From Rhodovastum atsumiense (GTDB lineage: Bacteria > Pseudomonadota > Alphaproteobacteria > Acetobacterales > Acetobacteraceae): 64,000 bases of DNA. A program made the position numbers and the translations under genes. A model generated the notes under the pieces. The model saw only the letters and a list, made by a program, of their open reading frames with translations, made no database searches and was not told the origin of the DNA. The first letter of the stretch is position 1; the number at the start of each line of letters is the position of its first letter. Shown one piece after another: positions 1-9,583 of the stretch. The stretch lies in assembly GCF_937425535.1 (NCBI RefSeq), contig NZ_OW485601.1, forward strand, positions 2,258,501-2,322,500, read 5' to 3'.

Positions 1-701
1 TGGCGGCCGGGGCCGCGGGGGGCGCCGCTATCGCCCTGCTGCCCGCCTTGTTGCGGGTGCGGCTGCGGGTGGACGATGTGGTCACCACGCTGCTGCTCAA
101 TTCCATCACGCTTTACGCGCTGATGGCGTTGCTGGAAGGAGCCTGGAAGGATCCGCATGGCGGCTTCCCCAGCTCCGCGCCGATCCGGCCGGAAGCGGAA
201 TTCCCGATGCTCGGCGGCAGCGACCTGCATCTCGGCGTGGTGGTCGCGCTGGTCGCGGCGGTGCTGACCTGGGCCCTGATCGCGCGCACCACGCTCGGCT
301 TTGCCATCCGGGCCGTGGGGGCAGGGGCCCCGGCGGCACGCTACGCCGGCATCCGCGTCGACCGCGTGCTTGTCACCGCCGCGGCGATCTCCGGCGCACT
401 CGCCGGCCTGGCCGGGGCGGGCGAGGTGGGCGGAGTGCATTTCCTGGTCATCTCCGACATCTCGCCGGGCTACGGCTATGCCGGCATCGTCGTCGCCATG
501 CTGGCCGAGCTGAATCCGCTCGGCGTGGTGCCGGCGGCGCTGTTCTTCGCGATGGTGCTGACCGGGGCGGAATCGATGTCGCGCGCCACCGGGGTGCCCG
601 TGTACCTGGCCCAGGTCATCCAGGGCGTCGCCCTGCTGGCCATGGTCGGCATCCGGCTGTTCGCGACCTATCGCCTGCGAGTGGGACGCGATCATGCCTG
701 A
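1..701 (+). CDS. ABC transporter permease, BMP/nucleoside type (5' end outside window)
   Basis: This is the C-terminal part of an inner-membrane permease of a nucleoside/sugar ABC importer (branched-chain permease superfamily, YufP-like). The frame is open from position 3, so the true start lies before the window. What remains has several hydrophobic helices and a conserved cytoplasmic segment (TTLGFAIRAVGAGAPAARYA, in the 290-350 region) of the kind that contacts the ATPase. It overlaps the next permease by 8 bases, so the two are translationally coupled and presumably form a heterodimer. The ATPase and the BMP-family lipoprotein would be expected upstream, outside the window. The substrate is not determined by sequence; purine nucleosides are typical for the family. 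Confidence 0.88.
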   Translation, partial: AAGAAGGAAIALLPALLRVRLRVDDVVTTLLLNSITLYALMALLEGAWKDPHGGFPSSAPIRPEAEFPMLGGSDLHLGVVVALVAAVLTWALIARTTLGFAIRAVGAGAPAARYAGIRVDRVLVTAAAISGALAGLAGAGEVGGVHFLVISDISPGYGYAGIVVAMLAELNPLGVVPAALFFAMVLTGAESMSRATGVPVYLAQVIQGVALLAMVGIRLFATYRLRVGRDHA

Positions 702-1638
702 CCTGCTGCAACCCTTCCTGGAAGCCGGCTTCGTCGCGGCCCTGCTGCGCATCGCCACGCCACTGCTGTTTGCCACCCTCGGCGAGCTGTTCAGCGAACG
801 CGCCGGCGTGCTCAACCTGGGCATCGAAGGCACCATGCTGCTCGGCGCCATGGTCGGCTTCACCGCCGCCCATGCCAGCGGCAGCCTGTGGCTGGGCATC
901 CTGGCCGCCGCCCTCGCCGGCGCCGCCTGCGGCGCCCTGCTGGCGAGCTTCACCGTGGGCCTGGGGGTCAGCCAGCACGTCTGCGGCATCGGCGTGACCC
1001 TGCTCGCGACCGGACTCGCGTTCTTCTTCTACCGTTTGGTATTTGGACAACCCGCTGTTCCCCCTGCGGTAGTTCCGTTCGCGCCACTGCCGGTACCGGG
1101 ACTGGCATCACTGCCCTGGCTTGGCCCGGCTTTGTTCCAACAGACCGCTTTGACCTATCTGGCATTGCTCGCCGTGCCGCTGACGGGGCTCGTGTTGTTC
1201 CGCACGCGCTGGGGCCTGAACCTGCGCACCGTGGGCGAAAATCCTCGCGCGGCGGACGCGGCCGGCGTGAACGTGGCGGCGATGCGTACCCAGGCCGTGG
1301 TGCTGGCCGGCGCATTGATGGGCATCGGCGGCGCCTATCTCTCGCTGGCCCAGTTCAGCTCCTTCACCTTCGGCGTGGTGTCCGGACGCGGCTGGGTCTG
1401 CATCGCCCTGGTGGTGTTCGGCCAGTGGCGGCCCTGGCGGAGCGCCGCGGGGGCCCTGCTGTTCGCCCTGCTGGAAGCCCTGCAGTTGCGGCTGCAGGCC
1501 GCCAACATCCTGCAACTGCCCTACGAAGTGTTCCTCATGCTGCCCTTCGTGCTGACCATCGCGGTGATGGCGCTGGTCTCACGCGATGCCCGCGCACCGG
1601 CCAGCCTGCTGATCCCGTTCCGCAAGGAAGAAAGATAG
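694..1638 (+). CDS. ABC transporter permease, BMP/nucleoside type (YufQ-like)
   Basis: A 314-residue inner-membrane permease, the second half of the BMP-type nucleoside/sugar importer. Near residue 36-52 it has the typical motif LFSERAGVLNLGIEGTMLLG, and around residue 175 the coupling segment GLNLRTVGENPRAADAAGV, both characteristic of this family. Multiple hydrophobic helices fill the rest. The ATG lies inside the end of the preceding permease gene (8-base overlap). The converging dha operon ends 19 bases after its stop codon, so it is the last gene of its operon. Length and motifs are normal. The call to family is firm; the exact substrate is not. Confidence 0.9.
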   Translation: MPDLLQPFLEAGFVAALLRIATPLLFATLGELFSERAGVLNLGIEGTMLLGAMVGFTAAHASGSLWLGILAAALAGAACGALLASFTVGLGVSQHVCGIGVTLLATGLAFFFYRLVFGQPAVPPAVVPFAPLPVPGLASLPWLGPALFQQTALTYLALLAVPLTGLVLFRTRWGLNLRTVGENPRAADAAGVNVAAMRTQAVVLAGALMGIGGAYLSLAQFSSFTFGVVSGRGWVCIALVVFGQWRPWRSAAGALLFALLEALQLRLQAANILQLPYEVFLMLPFVLTIAVMALVSRDARAPASLLIPFRKEER

Positions 1639-1656
1639 CCGGGAACTGCCTATTCT

Positions 1657-4020
1657 TCAGTTGCGCAAAGCCCCGGCCACCACAGCGAACGCGGCGGGGC
1701 TCATGCTCAGCCGCGTCACCCCAAGCTCCACCAGCAAGGCCGCAATCCGTGGATCACCTGCGGCCTCGCCGCAGACCGATACCGGGCGATCACAGGCACA
1801 ACCGGCTTCCACCACGTCCCGGCACAGCCGCAGCACAGCCGGATGTGACGCATCGGCAAAACGCCCGAGTGCGGGATGTCCCCGCTCGGCCGCCAGCACG
1901 TACTGCGTCAAATCATTCGTGCCGATCGAGAAGAAATCCGCACAGCCCGCCAAGGCCTTTGCCTCCAGCGCTGCCGCCGGCACCTCCACCATGATCCCGA
2001 GCGGCACCGGCCATGCATGCGCAAGACCCGCCGCCACCAGCGCTGCATGGGCGCACTCCAACGCGGCCCGCGCCGCAGTGACTTCCTCCGCGCAGGTCAC
2101 CATCGGCAGCATGATGCGCAGGTCAAGCCCACTGCCGGCCCGCAACAGCGCCCGCAACTGCGTCTCGAACACCGCCGGACGGGCCAGCAACAATCGCACG
2201 CCGCGCACACCCAGATACGGGTTCGCCTCCGGCGCCATGCCAAGCCAGGGCAACGGCTTGTCGGCCCCGGCATCGAGCGTACGCACCACCACCGGCCTGC
2301 CACGGAACGGCTCCATGATGGCGGCCACCAACGCGGCCTGCTCCGCCTCATCCGGCGGATCGGCGCGGTCGAGGAACAGCATCTCGGTCCGCAACAGGCC
2401 GATGCCCCGCGCCCCCGCCCGCGCGGCGGCCTCGGCATCGCGTTGCGACGCGACATTGGCCCAGAATTCGATACCCCGCCCATCAGCAAGCCGCAGAACG
2501 CCATCCACCAGAGCAACACCTGCCGTCACCGATGCGGCGGACGCCTGACGCTGCCGTACCTGCGCCAGCGTTGCGTCATCGGGGTCGATCCACACCTCGC
2601 CGCTGCCACCATCCAGCGCAGCGACCCCGCCGCCGGTCGCGGGCACCAGCGCGGCCGCCCCCATCACCGTCGGAATCCCGGCCCCCCGCAGCAGGATCGC
2701 CGCATGCGAGGCCGGACCACCGCGCCGATCAATCACTCCCAGCACCCGCGCCGGATCGAGCCGCGCCGCGAGCGAAGGCAGCAGGTCCTCGGCCACCAGT
2801 ACCGCCGGCGGCCCCGGCGGCAGCTCCGCCGCTTCCCCACCAAGCAACCCCCGCAGCACACGCGCGCCCGCATCGCGCACATCGGCGGCACGCCCGCGCA
2901 GCACCGGATCGGCCAACCCGTCATAAGTGCGAGCCGTTTCCTCGATCGCATCGTTCCAGCCGGCAGCGGCCGGGCAACGTTGCGTCGCCACCAGCGACAA
3001 GGCCCGTTCCAGGATCGCCGGATCGCGCAGAAGCGCCGCATGCGCCAGCAGGATGTCGCCACCGACCCCGGCCCGCACCTCTGCTTCGATCTCGGCGGCA
3101 CTCGCCGCGACCACCTGTCGCAGGCGGGCTGCCTCGGCCCCTGGATCGGCCACGGGCGCGCGCGCAATCGGCGGGCGTACCGTCCCAAGCCGCAGCACAG
3201 GCCCAAACGCCACGCCGGGCACCACCGGAATCGCCCGCCCCGTAACCGGCACCGATGGCGCAACCTCCACATCGGCCGGGGTCCCGGGCGGCGCACGCAA
3301 AATGCCGGCGATCGCAGCCACCGCCGCCGCGGCATCCGTCCCACTGGCCGCAACCCGCACCCGCTGCCCGGCCCGCACGCCCAGGCCGGTCAGCGCCGTC
3401 AGGCTTGCGGCCGAAGCCGGCCCGGCCCCGGTGGCGAGATTGCGCAGGCTCACTTGCGCCGCGAACCCGCCGGCACAGGCAACGATCCGCGCTGCCGGCC
3501 GCAGATGCAGGCCGAGCGGATCGGCAACCTCGGCATCTTCCGCTGTGTCCTCCTTCGCGATCGACGTTGCTTCCGCAGGCGGCGCCCCATCCTCCGTCGG
3601 CCCGAGCTGGTCACGCTTGGGTGTAAGTGCCGCCTCCGCCTCGGCCGTCACCACCTCCAGCGACGCCCCGGCGGCGGCACTCACCGCCGCCGCGACGGCG
3701 CCTTCCACCAGCGGAGCCGCGCAGAGCCGCACCCGCGCGGCGATCTCTGGTGCCACCAGCTCCAGCGCCATCCCGGCACTGAGGATGGCGCTGCCCAGAT
3801 CCATCAGCACCAGCACCCCGGCCTGCGGATCGGCGGCAAGTTCTTCCAGGGCGGCGGCGATGGCGACGGCATCGGTGCCAAGCTCGGCGCCGTCCGGCCC
3901 GGCGCCCGCAGCCACCGCAATCGGCAGCGCCGGCCCGACCATCTGGCGTGCCAGCACTTCCACCGCCTCACCCAGGGGGCGGCTGTGCGAGACCAGCAGC
4001 AGCCCCACCTGCGCCGGCAT
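1657..4020 (-). CDS. dhaM: DhaM-HPr-Enzyme I fusion: phosphoryl donor of dihydroxyacetone kinase
   Basis: A 787-residue cytoplasmic multiphosphoryl protein. Residues 1-130 form an EIIA-mannose-type DhaM domain with active His12 in LLLVSHSRPLGEA. Residues 165-245 form an HPr domain with His172 (DPLGLHLRPAARI). Residues from about 262 form Enzyme I, with phospho-His439 in GGPASHAAI and the C-terminal PEP-binding motifs FFSIGTNDLTQY and VSVCGEAAGDP. The chain would pass phosphate from PEP through EI, HPr and DhaM to ADP bound on DhaL. E. coli DhaM ends with a partial EI, whereas here the PEP-binding half is present, so the protein could be a self-contained relay. The ATG overlaps the dhaL stop (ATGA). 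An open frame continues upstream but is not protein-like. Confidence 0.93.
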   Translation of the reverse strand: MPAQVGLLLVSHSRPLGEAVEVLARQMVGPALPIAVAAGAGPDGAELGTDAVAIAAALEELAADPQAGVLVLMDLGSAILSAGMALELVAPEIAARVRLCAAPLVEGAVAAAVSAAAGASLEVVTAEAEAALTPKRDQLGPTEDGAPPAEATSIAKEDTAEDAEVADPLGLHLRPAARIVACAGGFAAQVSLRNLATGAGPASAASLTALTGLGVRAGQRVRVAASGTDAAAAVAAIAGILRAPPGTPADVEVAPSVPVTGRAIPVVPGVAFGPVLRLGTVRPPIARAPVADPGAEAARLRQVVAASAAEIEAEVRAGVGGDILLAHAALLRDPAILERALSLVATQRCPAAAGWNDAIEETARTYDGLADPVLRGRAADVRDAGARVLRGLLGGEAAELPPGPPAVLVAEDLLPSLAARLDPARVLGVIDRRGGPASHAAILLRGAGIPTVMGAAALVPATGGGVAALDGGSGEVWIDPDDATLAQVRQRQASAASVTAGVALVDGVLRLADGRGIEFWANVASQRDAEAAARAGARGIGLLRTEMLFLDRADPPDEAEQAALVAAIMEPFRGRPVVVRTLDAGADKPLPWLGMAPEANPYLGVRGVRLLLARPAVFETQLRALLRAGSGLDLRIMLPMVTCAEEVTAARAALECAHAALVAAGLAHAWPVPLGIMVEVPAAALEAKALAGCADFFSIGTNDLTQYVLAAERGHPALGRFADASHPAVLRLCRDVVEAGCACDRPVSVCGEAAGDPRIAALLVELGVTRLSMSPAAFAVVAGALRN

Positions 4021-4640
4021 CAGGCGGCTGCCTGCGCCAGTTCGTCGAGCAACATCACCGAGGACGCCGCGCCCGGATCGCGATGCCCCACCGAACGCTC
4101 GCCGAGATAGCTTGCCCGGCCCTTGCGCGCGATCAGCGGGATGGTGGCGTCGGAACCATGCGTCGCCGCCGCCGCGGAAGCCAGCAGCGCCGCCGGCAGC
4201 GCTGTCCCGTCCAGGGCTGCGACTGCCGGCAGCAGCGCGTCGAGCATGGTCTTCTCGCCTGCTTCCGCCTTGCCGCGGGCGCGGATGCCGGCCACGCCAG
4301 CCTCCAGGCAGGCACGCCATCCGGCCACGTCCAGGCTGGCGGCGCCGGCCGCCTTCTTGCCGGCCTCCAGGAACAAGGTGCCGTAGAGCGGCCCGCTGGC
4401 GCCACCCACGGTGGAAATCAGCGTCATGCCCACCAGCCGGAACAGCGCCGCCACATCCGCCGGCGGCGCCGCCTGCAGCTTGTCGCGCACCGCCGCGAAG
4501 CCGCGCGCGAGATTGGCGCCGTGGTCACCGTCCCCGATCGCGGAATCCAGCTCCACCAGCCAGTCCCGTTCCGTCGCGTAACGTGCGGCGAGCCGGTTCA
4601 GCCAGTCGGTCGCAACCGGCAGGGTGATCGCCTCGGCCAT
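4020..4640 (-). CDS. dhaL: Dihydroxyacetone kinase, ADP-binding subunit DhaL
   Basis: A 206-residue subunit that holds ADP as a cofactor and transfers the phosphate from DhaM to dihydroxyacetone on DhaK. The Mg-ADP motif is visible near residues 34-44 as AIGDGDHGANL, followed by GGASGPLYGTLF (about residues 97-108) and a HGSDATIP segment. Length fits the family (about 210). I chose the ATG at 4640 because MAEAITLP begins the conserved helix; a longer frame upstream adds Cys/Arg-rich sequence unlike the family. It lies four bases from the end of dhaK and overlaps dhaM, so the three genes form one operon on the minus strand. Confidence 0.93.
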   Translation of the reverse strand: MAEAITLPVATDWLNRLAARYATERDWLVELDSAIGDGDHGANLARGFAAVRDKLQAAPPADVAALFRLVGMTLISTVGGASGPLYGTLFLEAGKKAAGAASLDVAGWRACLEAGVAGIRARGKAEAGEKTMLDALLPAVAALDGTALPAALLASAAAATHGSDATIPLIARKGRASYLGERSVGHRDPGAASSVMLLDELAQAAA

Positions 4641-4644
4641 CGCC

Positions 4645-5649
4645 TTACATCCCCCAGCGCAGCGCCGGCGTGCGCACCGGTGCATCCCACAGGCGCTCCA
4701 TCTCCGCATCGAGCTTCAGCAGCGTGATCGAGGCGCCGGCCATCTCCAGGCTGGTGATGTAGTTGCCCACCAGATTGCGCGCGATCACCAGGCCGTGCTG
4801 CGCGCAGATCTCCGCCGCCCGGCGATACAGCACATAAAGTTCGATCAGCGGCGTGCCGCCCATGCCGTTGACGAACAGCAGCACGCGATCGCCTGAGCGG
4901 AACGGCAGGTCGGCCAGCACCGGTTCCAGCAGCAGCTCGGCGATGCGGTCGGCGGGCGCCAGCTTCATGCGGGTGCGGCCGGGCTCGCCATGGATGCCGA
5001 TGCCCATCTCGATCTCGTCCTCGGCGAGGCTGAAGGTGGGCTTGCCGGCATGCGGCACGGTGCAGGAGGTCAGCGCCGTCCCCATGCTGCGGCCCTGCGC
5101 GTTCACCCGCCGGCACAATGCCGCCACCGCGGCAAGGTCCTGGCCCTCGGCCGCAGCCGCGCCACAGATCTTCTCGGCCAGCACGGTGGTGCCGACGCCG
5201 CGCCGCCCCGCAGTGTACAGGCTGTCCTGCACCGCCACGTCGTCGTCGATCACTGCCTGCTCCACGGCGATGCCGCCGTCGCGGACCAGCTCGGCCGCGA
5301 GGTCGAAATTCATGATATCGCCGGTGTAGTTCTTGACGATGAACAGCACCCCGGCGCCGCCATCCACTGCCTGCGCGGCGGCAAGCATCTGGTCGGGCGT
5401 GGGACTGGTGAACACCGCGCCGGGGCAGGCGGCATCCAACATGCCATGCCCAACGAAGCCGCCATGCATCGGCTCGTGGCCACTGCCCCCGCCGGAAACG
5501 ATGGCGACCTTGCCGGCCACCGGTGCATCGGCCCGCGCGATGAAGGCAGGGTCGAACGAGACCCGCAGCAGGTCACCATGCGCGGCCTGCATCCCCGCCA
5601 GCGCCTCCGCCACCACGGCCTCCGGCGCGTTGATCAGCTTCTTCATGCC
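4645..5649 (-). CDS. dhaK: Dihydroxyacetone kinase, substrate-binding subunit DhaK
   Basis: A 334-residue subunit that binds dihydroxyacetone covalently. His219 in [10 protein letters not shown] corresponds to the hemiaminal-forming histidine, and the [16 protein letters not shown] loop at residues 51-66 is the family's N-terminal substrate-binding motif (His57). The [12 protein letters not shown] segment near residue 106 is also typical. It is the first gene of the minus-strand dhaK-dhaL-dhaM operon, so this is a PEP-dependent (PTS-linked) kinase rather than the ATP-dependent fused form. It feeds dihydroxyacetone into glycolysis as DHAP. The start [12 protein letters not shown] at 5649 is standard; the frame continues upstream but without homology. 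The promoter should lie in 5650-5843, shared with divergent pgm. Confidence 0.95.
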   Translation of the reverse strand, partial: GMKKLINAPEAVVAEALAGMQAAHGDLLRVSFDPAFIARADAPVAGKVAIVSGGGSGHEPMHGGFVGHGMLDAACPGAVFTSPTPDQMLAAAQAVDGGAGVLFIVKNYTGDIMNFDLAAELVRDGGIAVEQAVIDDDVAVQDSLYTAGRRGVGTTVLAEKICGAAAAEGQDLAAVAALCRRVNAQGRSMGTALTSCTVPHAGKPTFSLAEDEIEMGIGIHGEPGRTRMKLAPADRIAELLLEPVLADLPFRSGDRVLLFVNGMGGTPLIELYVLYRRAAEICAQHGLVIARNLVGNYITSLEMAGASITLLKLDAEMERLWDAPVRTPALRWGM

Positions 5650-5843
5650 TCGCTGCCCTCCCCAAGCACGCGACGTGCGGCGATCAGACAGCGGCGGCGC
5701 GGCGGCTGCAATGCCCGACGCGCCACGCTGCTCGCTCTTTTGTGAATAAACCGCTGCTGGCTGTCCCACACCTTTGGCAGAACCAGGCGAGTCGGATATC
5801 CTTGCGCCTCTTGCCCGAGAGGCCGAACGGAGAACCCGGACGC

Positions 5844-7493
5844 ATGAGCATTTCACCACTCGCCGGCAAACCGGCGCCGAAGGAGCTTCTCGTCGACCTC
5901 GCCGCGCTCGAGCACGCGTATTACGCAAGGCGCCCCGATACCGACGATCCCAACCAACTGGTGCAGTTCGGCACCAGCGGGCATCGCGGCTCCTCGCTGC
6001 ATGGCTCCTTCACCGAGGCGCATATCCTGGCGATCACCCAGGCGATCTGCGAGCACCGCAAGGCCCGGGGCATCGACGGCCCGCTCTACATGGGCAAGGA
6101 CACCCACGCGCTTTCCTCTGCGGCGCAGCGTACGGCACTGGAAGTGCTGGCGGCGAACGGGGTGGAAACCATCATCCAGCCGGATGACGGGGTGACGCCG
6201 ACACCGGTCGTTTCGCGCGCCATCCTGGTGCACAACCGCGGCCGCAGCGAGGCGCTCGCCGATGGCATCCTGATCACGCCGTCGCACAACCCGCCGGAAG
6301 ACGGCGGCTTCAAATACAACCCCCCGAACGGCGGCCCGGCCGACACCGACGTCACGCGCTGGGTGCAGGACCGTGCCAACGCGCTGCTGCGCGAGGGCAA
6401 CCGCGCGGTGCGGCGGGTGGCCTATGACACCGCATTCGCGGCGGAGACGACGCATGCGCGCGACTTCGTGCGGCCCTATGTCGAGGACCTGCGTCATGTC
6501 GTCGACATGGACGCGATCCGTGCCGCCGGGCTGCGCCTCGGCGTGGATCCGCTGGGCGGGGCGGCGCTGCATTACTGGGCGCCGGTGGCCGAGATCTATG
6601 GCCTCGACATCACCGTGGTGAATCCCCGGCTCGACCCGACCTTCGGCTTCATGACCGTCGACCATGACGGCAAGATCCGCATGGATTGTTCGAGCCCCTA
6701 CGCCATGGCCGGGTTGATCGGGCTCAAGGACCAGTACGACATCGCCTTCGGCAACGACCCCGACGCGGACCGGCATGGCATCGTCACCCGCTCGGCGGGG
6801 CTGATGAACCCCAACCACTACCTCGCGGTCGCGATCGACTACCTGCTGACGCACCGGCCGGACTGGCCCACGGATGCCGCGGTCGGCAAGACCCTTGTCA
6901 GCAGCGCCCTGATCGACCGCGTGGTGCGCCGCCGTGGCCGCCGCCTCTCCGAAGTGCCGGTGGGCTTCAAGTGGTTCGCCCCCGGGCTGTTCGACGGCAC
7001 CTGCTGCTTCGGCGGCGAGGAAAGCGCCGGGGCGAGCCTGCTGCGCCGCGACGGCACGGTGTGGACGACCGACAAGGACGGGCCGGTGATGAACCTGCTG
7101 GCCGCCGAGATCACCGCGCGCACCGGCCGCGATCCGGGCGAGCATTACGCGGCGCTGACCAAGGAACTCGGCGTGGCGCACTACACGCGCATCGATGCCG
7201 CTGCGACGCCCGAACAGAAGGCAAGGCTGCAGAAACTCGCGCCCGAAGCGGTGAAAGATGCAACCCTGGCCGGTGAGCCGATCGTGGCGAAGCTGACCCG
7301 CGCGCCCGGCAACGATGCCGCGATCGGCGGGCTGAAGGTGGTGACGGAGGGCGGCTGGTTCGTCGCCCGCCCCTCCGGCACGGAGAACATCTACAAGGTC
7401 TACGCTGAAAGTTTCCGCAGCCAGGAGCATCTGCAACGCATCCTGGGCGAAGCGCAGCAGATCGTCGGCGAGGCCCTGAAGCAGGGCGCCTGA
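5844..7493 (+). CDS. pgm: Phosphoglucomutase, alpha-D-glucose phosphate-specific
   Basis: A 549-residue cytoplasmic enzyme interconverting glucose 1-phosphate and glucose 6-phosphate, close in length to E. coli Pgm (546). The phosphoserine loop is [14 protein letters not shown] with Ser147; the metal loop DPDADRHG sits near residue 305. The sugar-binding region [14 protein letters not shown] follows near residue 390, and the phosphate-binding loop [11 protein letters not shown] is near the C-terminus. The start at 5844 is preceded by GGAGAA; an upstream in-frame start at 5742 would add about 34 residues not seen in the family. It is divergent from the dha operon, and a composite hairpin repeat follows its stop codon. 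Confidence 0.95.
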   Translation: MSISPLAGKPAPKELLVDLAALEHAYYARRPDTDDPNQLVQFGTSGHRGSSLHGSFTEAHILAITQAICEHRKARGIDGPLYMGKDTHALSSAAQRTALEVLAANGVETIIQPDDGVTPTPVVSRAILVHNRGRSEALADGILITPSHNPPEDGGFKYNPPNGGPADTDVTRWVQDRANALLREGNRAVRRVAYDTAFAAETTHARDFVRPYVEDLRHVVDMDAIRAAGLRLGVDPLGGAALHYWAPVAEIYGLDITVVNPRLDPTFGFMTVDHDGKIRMDCSSPYAMAGLIGLKDQYDIAFGNDPDADRHGIVTRSAGLMNPNHYLAVAIDYLLTHRPDWPTDAAVGKTLVSSALIDRVVRRRGRRLSEVPVGFKWFAPGLFDGTCCFGGEESAGASLLRRDGTVWTTDKDGPVMNLLAAEITARTGRDPGEHYAALTKELGVAHYTRIDAAATPEQKARLQKLAPEAVKDATLAGEPIVAKLTRAPGNDAAIGGLKVVTEGGWFVARPSGTENIYKVYAESFRSQEHLQRILGEAQQIVGEALKQGA

Positions 7494-7497
7494 AAAG

Positions 7498-7571
7498 GAT
7501 CCAAGGGCTTTGCCCTTGGTGGAGGTCCAGGAGGCAAAGCCTCCTGGCGGGGCCCGGGGCAGCGCCCCGGA
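7498..7571. repeat. Composite triple-hairpin repeat, copy 1
   Basis: Three GC-rich hairpins stand in tandem between the convergent ends of pgm and the pirin gene. Hairpin A is CCAAGGGC-TTT-GCCCTTGG, hairpin B is CCAGGAGGC-AAA-GCCTCCTGG, and hairpin C is CCGGGGC-AGC-GCCCCGG. The same A-B-C order, with changed but still paired stems, recurs at about 16.5, 29.85, 38.6 and 47.8 kb. The position suggests a bidirectional terminator or a REP-like element; no T-run is present. Confidence 0.85.
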
Positions 7572-8483
7572 TCAACGCACCTCCGGCAGCGCGATAAACT
7601 CCCGCTCGTCGCCGGGCACCTTGGCGAAGCGTCCGGCCTTCCAGTCGGCCTTCGCCTGTTCGATCCGCTCGTGGCGGGACGACACGAAATTCCAGAACAG
7701 AAAACGTGGCCCGTCCATGGCCGCGCCGCCGAGCAGCAACAGCCGGGCTCCTTCCGGTCCGGCCCGCAGCGCCAGTCGATCGCCGGCGCGGAACAGCAGC
7801 ATCCGACCGGACTCGAAGCGGATGCCGGCAACTTCCAGCGCGCCCTGGACAATGTAGGCCGCGCGTTCCTCGTGCTCGTCAGGCAGCGGCACCGGGGCGT
7901 TGGAGCCGAGCACCGCGTCGGCGTAGAACAGCGGTGAGGTGGTTGCCACCGGCGCCGTGAGACCCCAACCTGTCCCGGCGATCAGCCGCAGGCGCAGGCC
8001 GTTCTCCTCGGCGAGCGGCAGCGTCGCAGCGGGATGGTGCGCGAAGTCGGGCTCCCGTTCTTCCGCCACCTGCGGCAGCGCCACCCAGGACTGGATGCCG
8101 AACAGGCGGTTGGCATGGCTCCGTGCTGCGGGATCGGTCCGCTCGGAATGGGCGATGCCGCGCCCCGCGGTCATCCAGTTCACGTCCCCCGGGCGGATCG
8201 GCTGGGCGGAGCCGAGGCTGTCACGGTGCAGGATCTCGCCATCGAACAGGTACGTCACGGTAGACAGGCCGATATGCGGATGCGGCCGCACGTCGAGGCC
8301 CTGGCCGGTCAGGAACTCCCCCGGTCCCATCTGGTCGAAGAAGATGAAGGGCCCGACCATCTGCCGCTGCTGTGCCGGCAGGGCGCGGCGCACCTCGAAG
8401 CCGCCAATGTCGTGGGCGCGCGGGATGATCACCGTTTCCACCTCGGGGGATGGAGAGGTCGGGATGTTGTGCCGTAGGTCCAT
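7572..8483 (-). CDS. Pirin family protein
   Basis: A 303-residue bicupin of the pirin family. The N-terminal cupin carries the metal-binding histidines in [20 protein letters not shown], with [10 protein letters not shown] just before, and RGIAHSER further on, all typical of pirins. The C-terminal cupin is the more variable half. Bacterial pirins include quercetin dioxygenases and redox-sensitive regulators; sequence alone does not separate these roles. The start at 8483 (MDLRHNIP) is chosen because the long open frame upstream (to 9230) overlaps the divergent DapA-family gene and has no family character. The gene converges with pgm across the hairpin repeat. Confidence 0.88.
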   Translation of the reverse strand: MDLRHNIPTSPSPEVETVIIPRAHDIGGFEVRRALPAQQRQMVGPFIFFDQMGPGEFLTGQGLDVRPHPHIGLSTVTYLFDGEILHRDSLGSAQPIRPGDVNWMTAGRGIAHSERTDPAARSHANRLFGIQSWVALPQVAEEREPDFAHHPAATLPLAEENGLRLRLIAGTGWGLTAPVATTSPLFYADAVLGSNAPVPLPDEHEERAAYIVQGALEVAGIRFESGRMLLFRAGDRLALRAGPEGARLLLLGGAAMDGPRFLFWNFVSSRHERIEQAKADWKAGRFAKVPGDEREFIALPEVR

Positions 8484-8672
8484 CACTGCGGTCTCCGCTG
8501 GGGGGTGCATGCCGCAGGTAGGGGAGCGCGTCGGCTTTGCCACCCTGGAAGTGGTGCCACCGTTACGCCCGCATGAGCATGGCGGCCCGCTCGCCGCATC
8601 GTGACACCAGCCCGTCGCAGCGCATGCGGACCGAAGGGCTTCCCCGGGACGGCAAAGGGAGAGGAACGCATA

Positions 8673-9552
8673 ATGACGAGCGCCCGGGAGCGGTACAAGG
8701 GCGTGTTCCCGGTTGCGCCAACCACCTTCACCGCCAGCGGCGAACTGAACCTGGACAGCCAGCGCCGCTGTATCGACTTCATGATCGATGCCGGCTCCCA
8801 CGGAATCTGCATCCTCACCAATTTCTCCGAGCAGTTCGTACTGACCGACGCCGAGCGGGAAACGGTGATGCAGGCGGTGCTCGACCATGTCGCCGGTCGT
8901 GTTCCGGTGATCGTCACCACCTCGCATTTCAGCACCCTGTCTGTACCGACCGCAGCCGGCGCGCAGGCGGCGGGGGCGGCCATGGTCATGCCCTCCTGTC
9001 ACGGGGCCACGGTCCGCGTGCCGGAGCACAGAGTTGTCGATTTCTTCCGTGCGGTAGCTGGTGCGATCGACATCCCCTTGATGGTCCAGGACGCACCGGT
9101 AAGCGGCACGGCACTGTCCGTGGAACTGCTCGCGCGCATGGCCCGGGGCATCCCCAATCTCAGCTATTTCAAGTGCCGCAGGCCGCGGCGAGGCGATCGA
9201 GGGCCCGTGGGATGGAGAAGAGGCGATCACCTTGCTCGCCGATCTCGATGCCGGGGCGACCGGAGCGATGACGGGGGACGGGTATCCCGACGGGATCCGG
9301 CAGATCGTCGATGCCTACGCGGCAGGCCGGCGCGAAGAGGCCATCGCCACCCATGCGCGCTGGTTGCCGCTGATCAACTACGAGAACCGGCAGACCGGCC
9401 TGCAGACGGCCAAGATCCTGATGCGGGAAGGCGGTATCATCACCTCTGAGGCGGTGCGCCAGCCATCCGCTGCAGCCCGTGCATCCGGCCACGCGCGCCG
9501 GGCTGATCGAGATCGCGCACCGCCCGGATGCGTTGGTCCTGCGCTGGGGTAA
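8673..9552 (+). pseudogene. Decayed dihydrodipicolinate synthase (DapA)-family aldolase
   Basis: The frame starting with ATG at 8673 (good upstream purine tract) encodes about 167 residues of a DapA-family (beta/alpha)8 aldolase, through IPNLSYFK near 9175. The rest of the family sequence continues in other frames: VPQAAA in a second frame at about 9176-9191, [20 protein letters not shown] in a third from about 9192, and [16 protein letters not shown] back in the second from about 9466. About 10-15 residues expected between PQAAA and GEAIEG are missing, including part of the KLR-type helix. Several indels plus a deletion mean no full-length enzyme can be made. Decay is more likely than sequencing error because neighbouring genes are intact. 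Confidence 0.8.
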
Positions 9553-9583
9553 ACAGCAAGAAAAACGTGAAGGAGACTTGGTC

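Noticed and set aside
1876-4110. Long open frame on the plus strand opposite dhaM (744 codons)
   Set aside because: It is a Arg/His/Pro-rich mirror of the GC-rich dhaM gene with no domain-like pattern; the minus-strand gene has full motifs.
5853-7436. 527-codon minus-strand frame opposite pgm
   Set aside because: His/Arg/Gly-rich shadow; pgm carries all the enzyme motifs.
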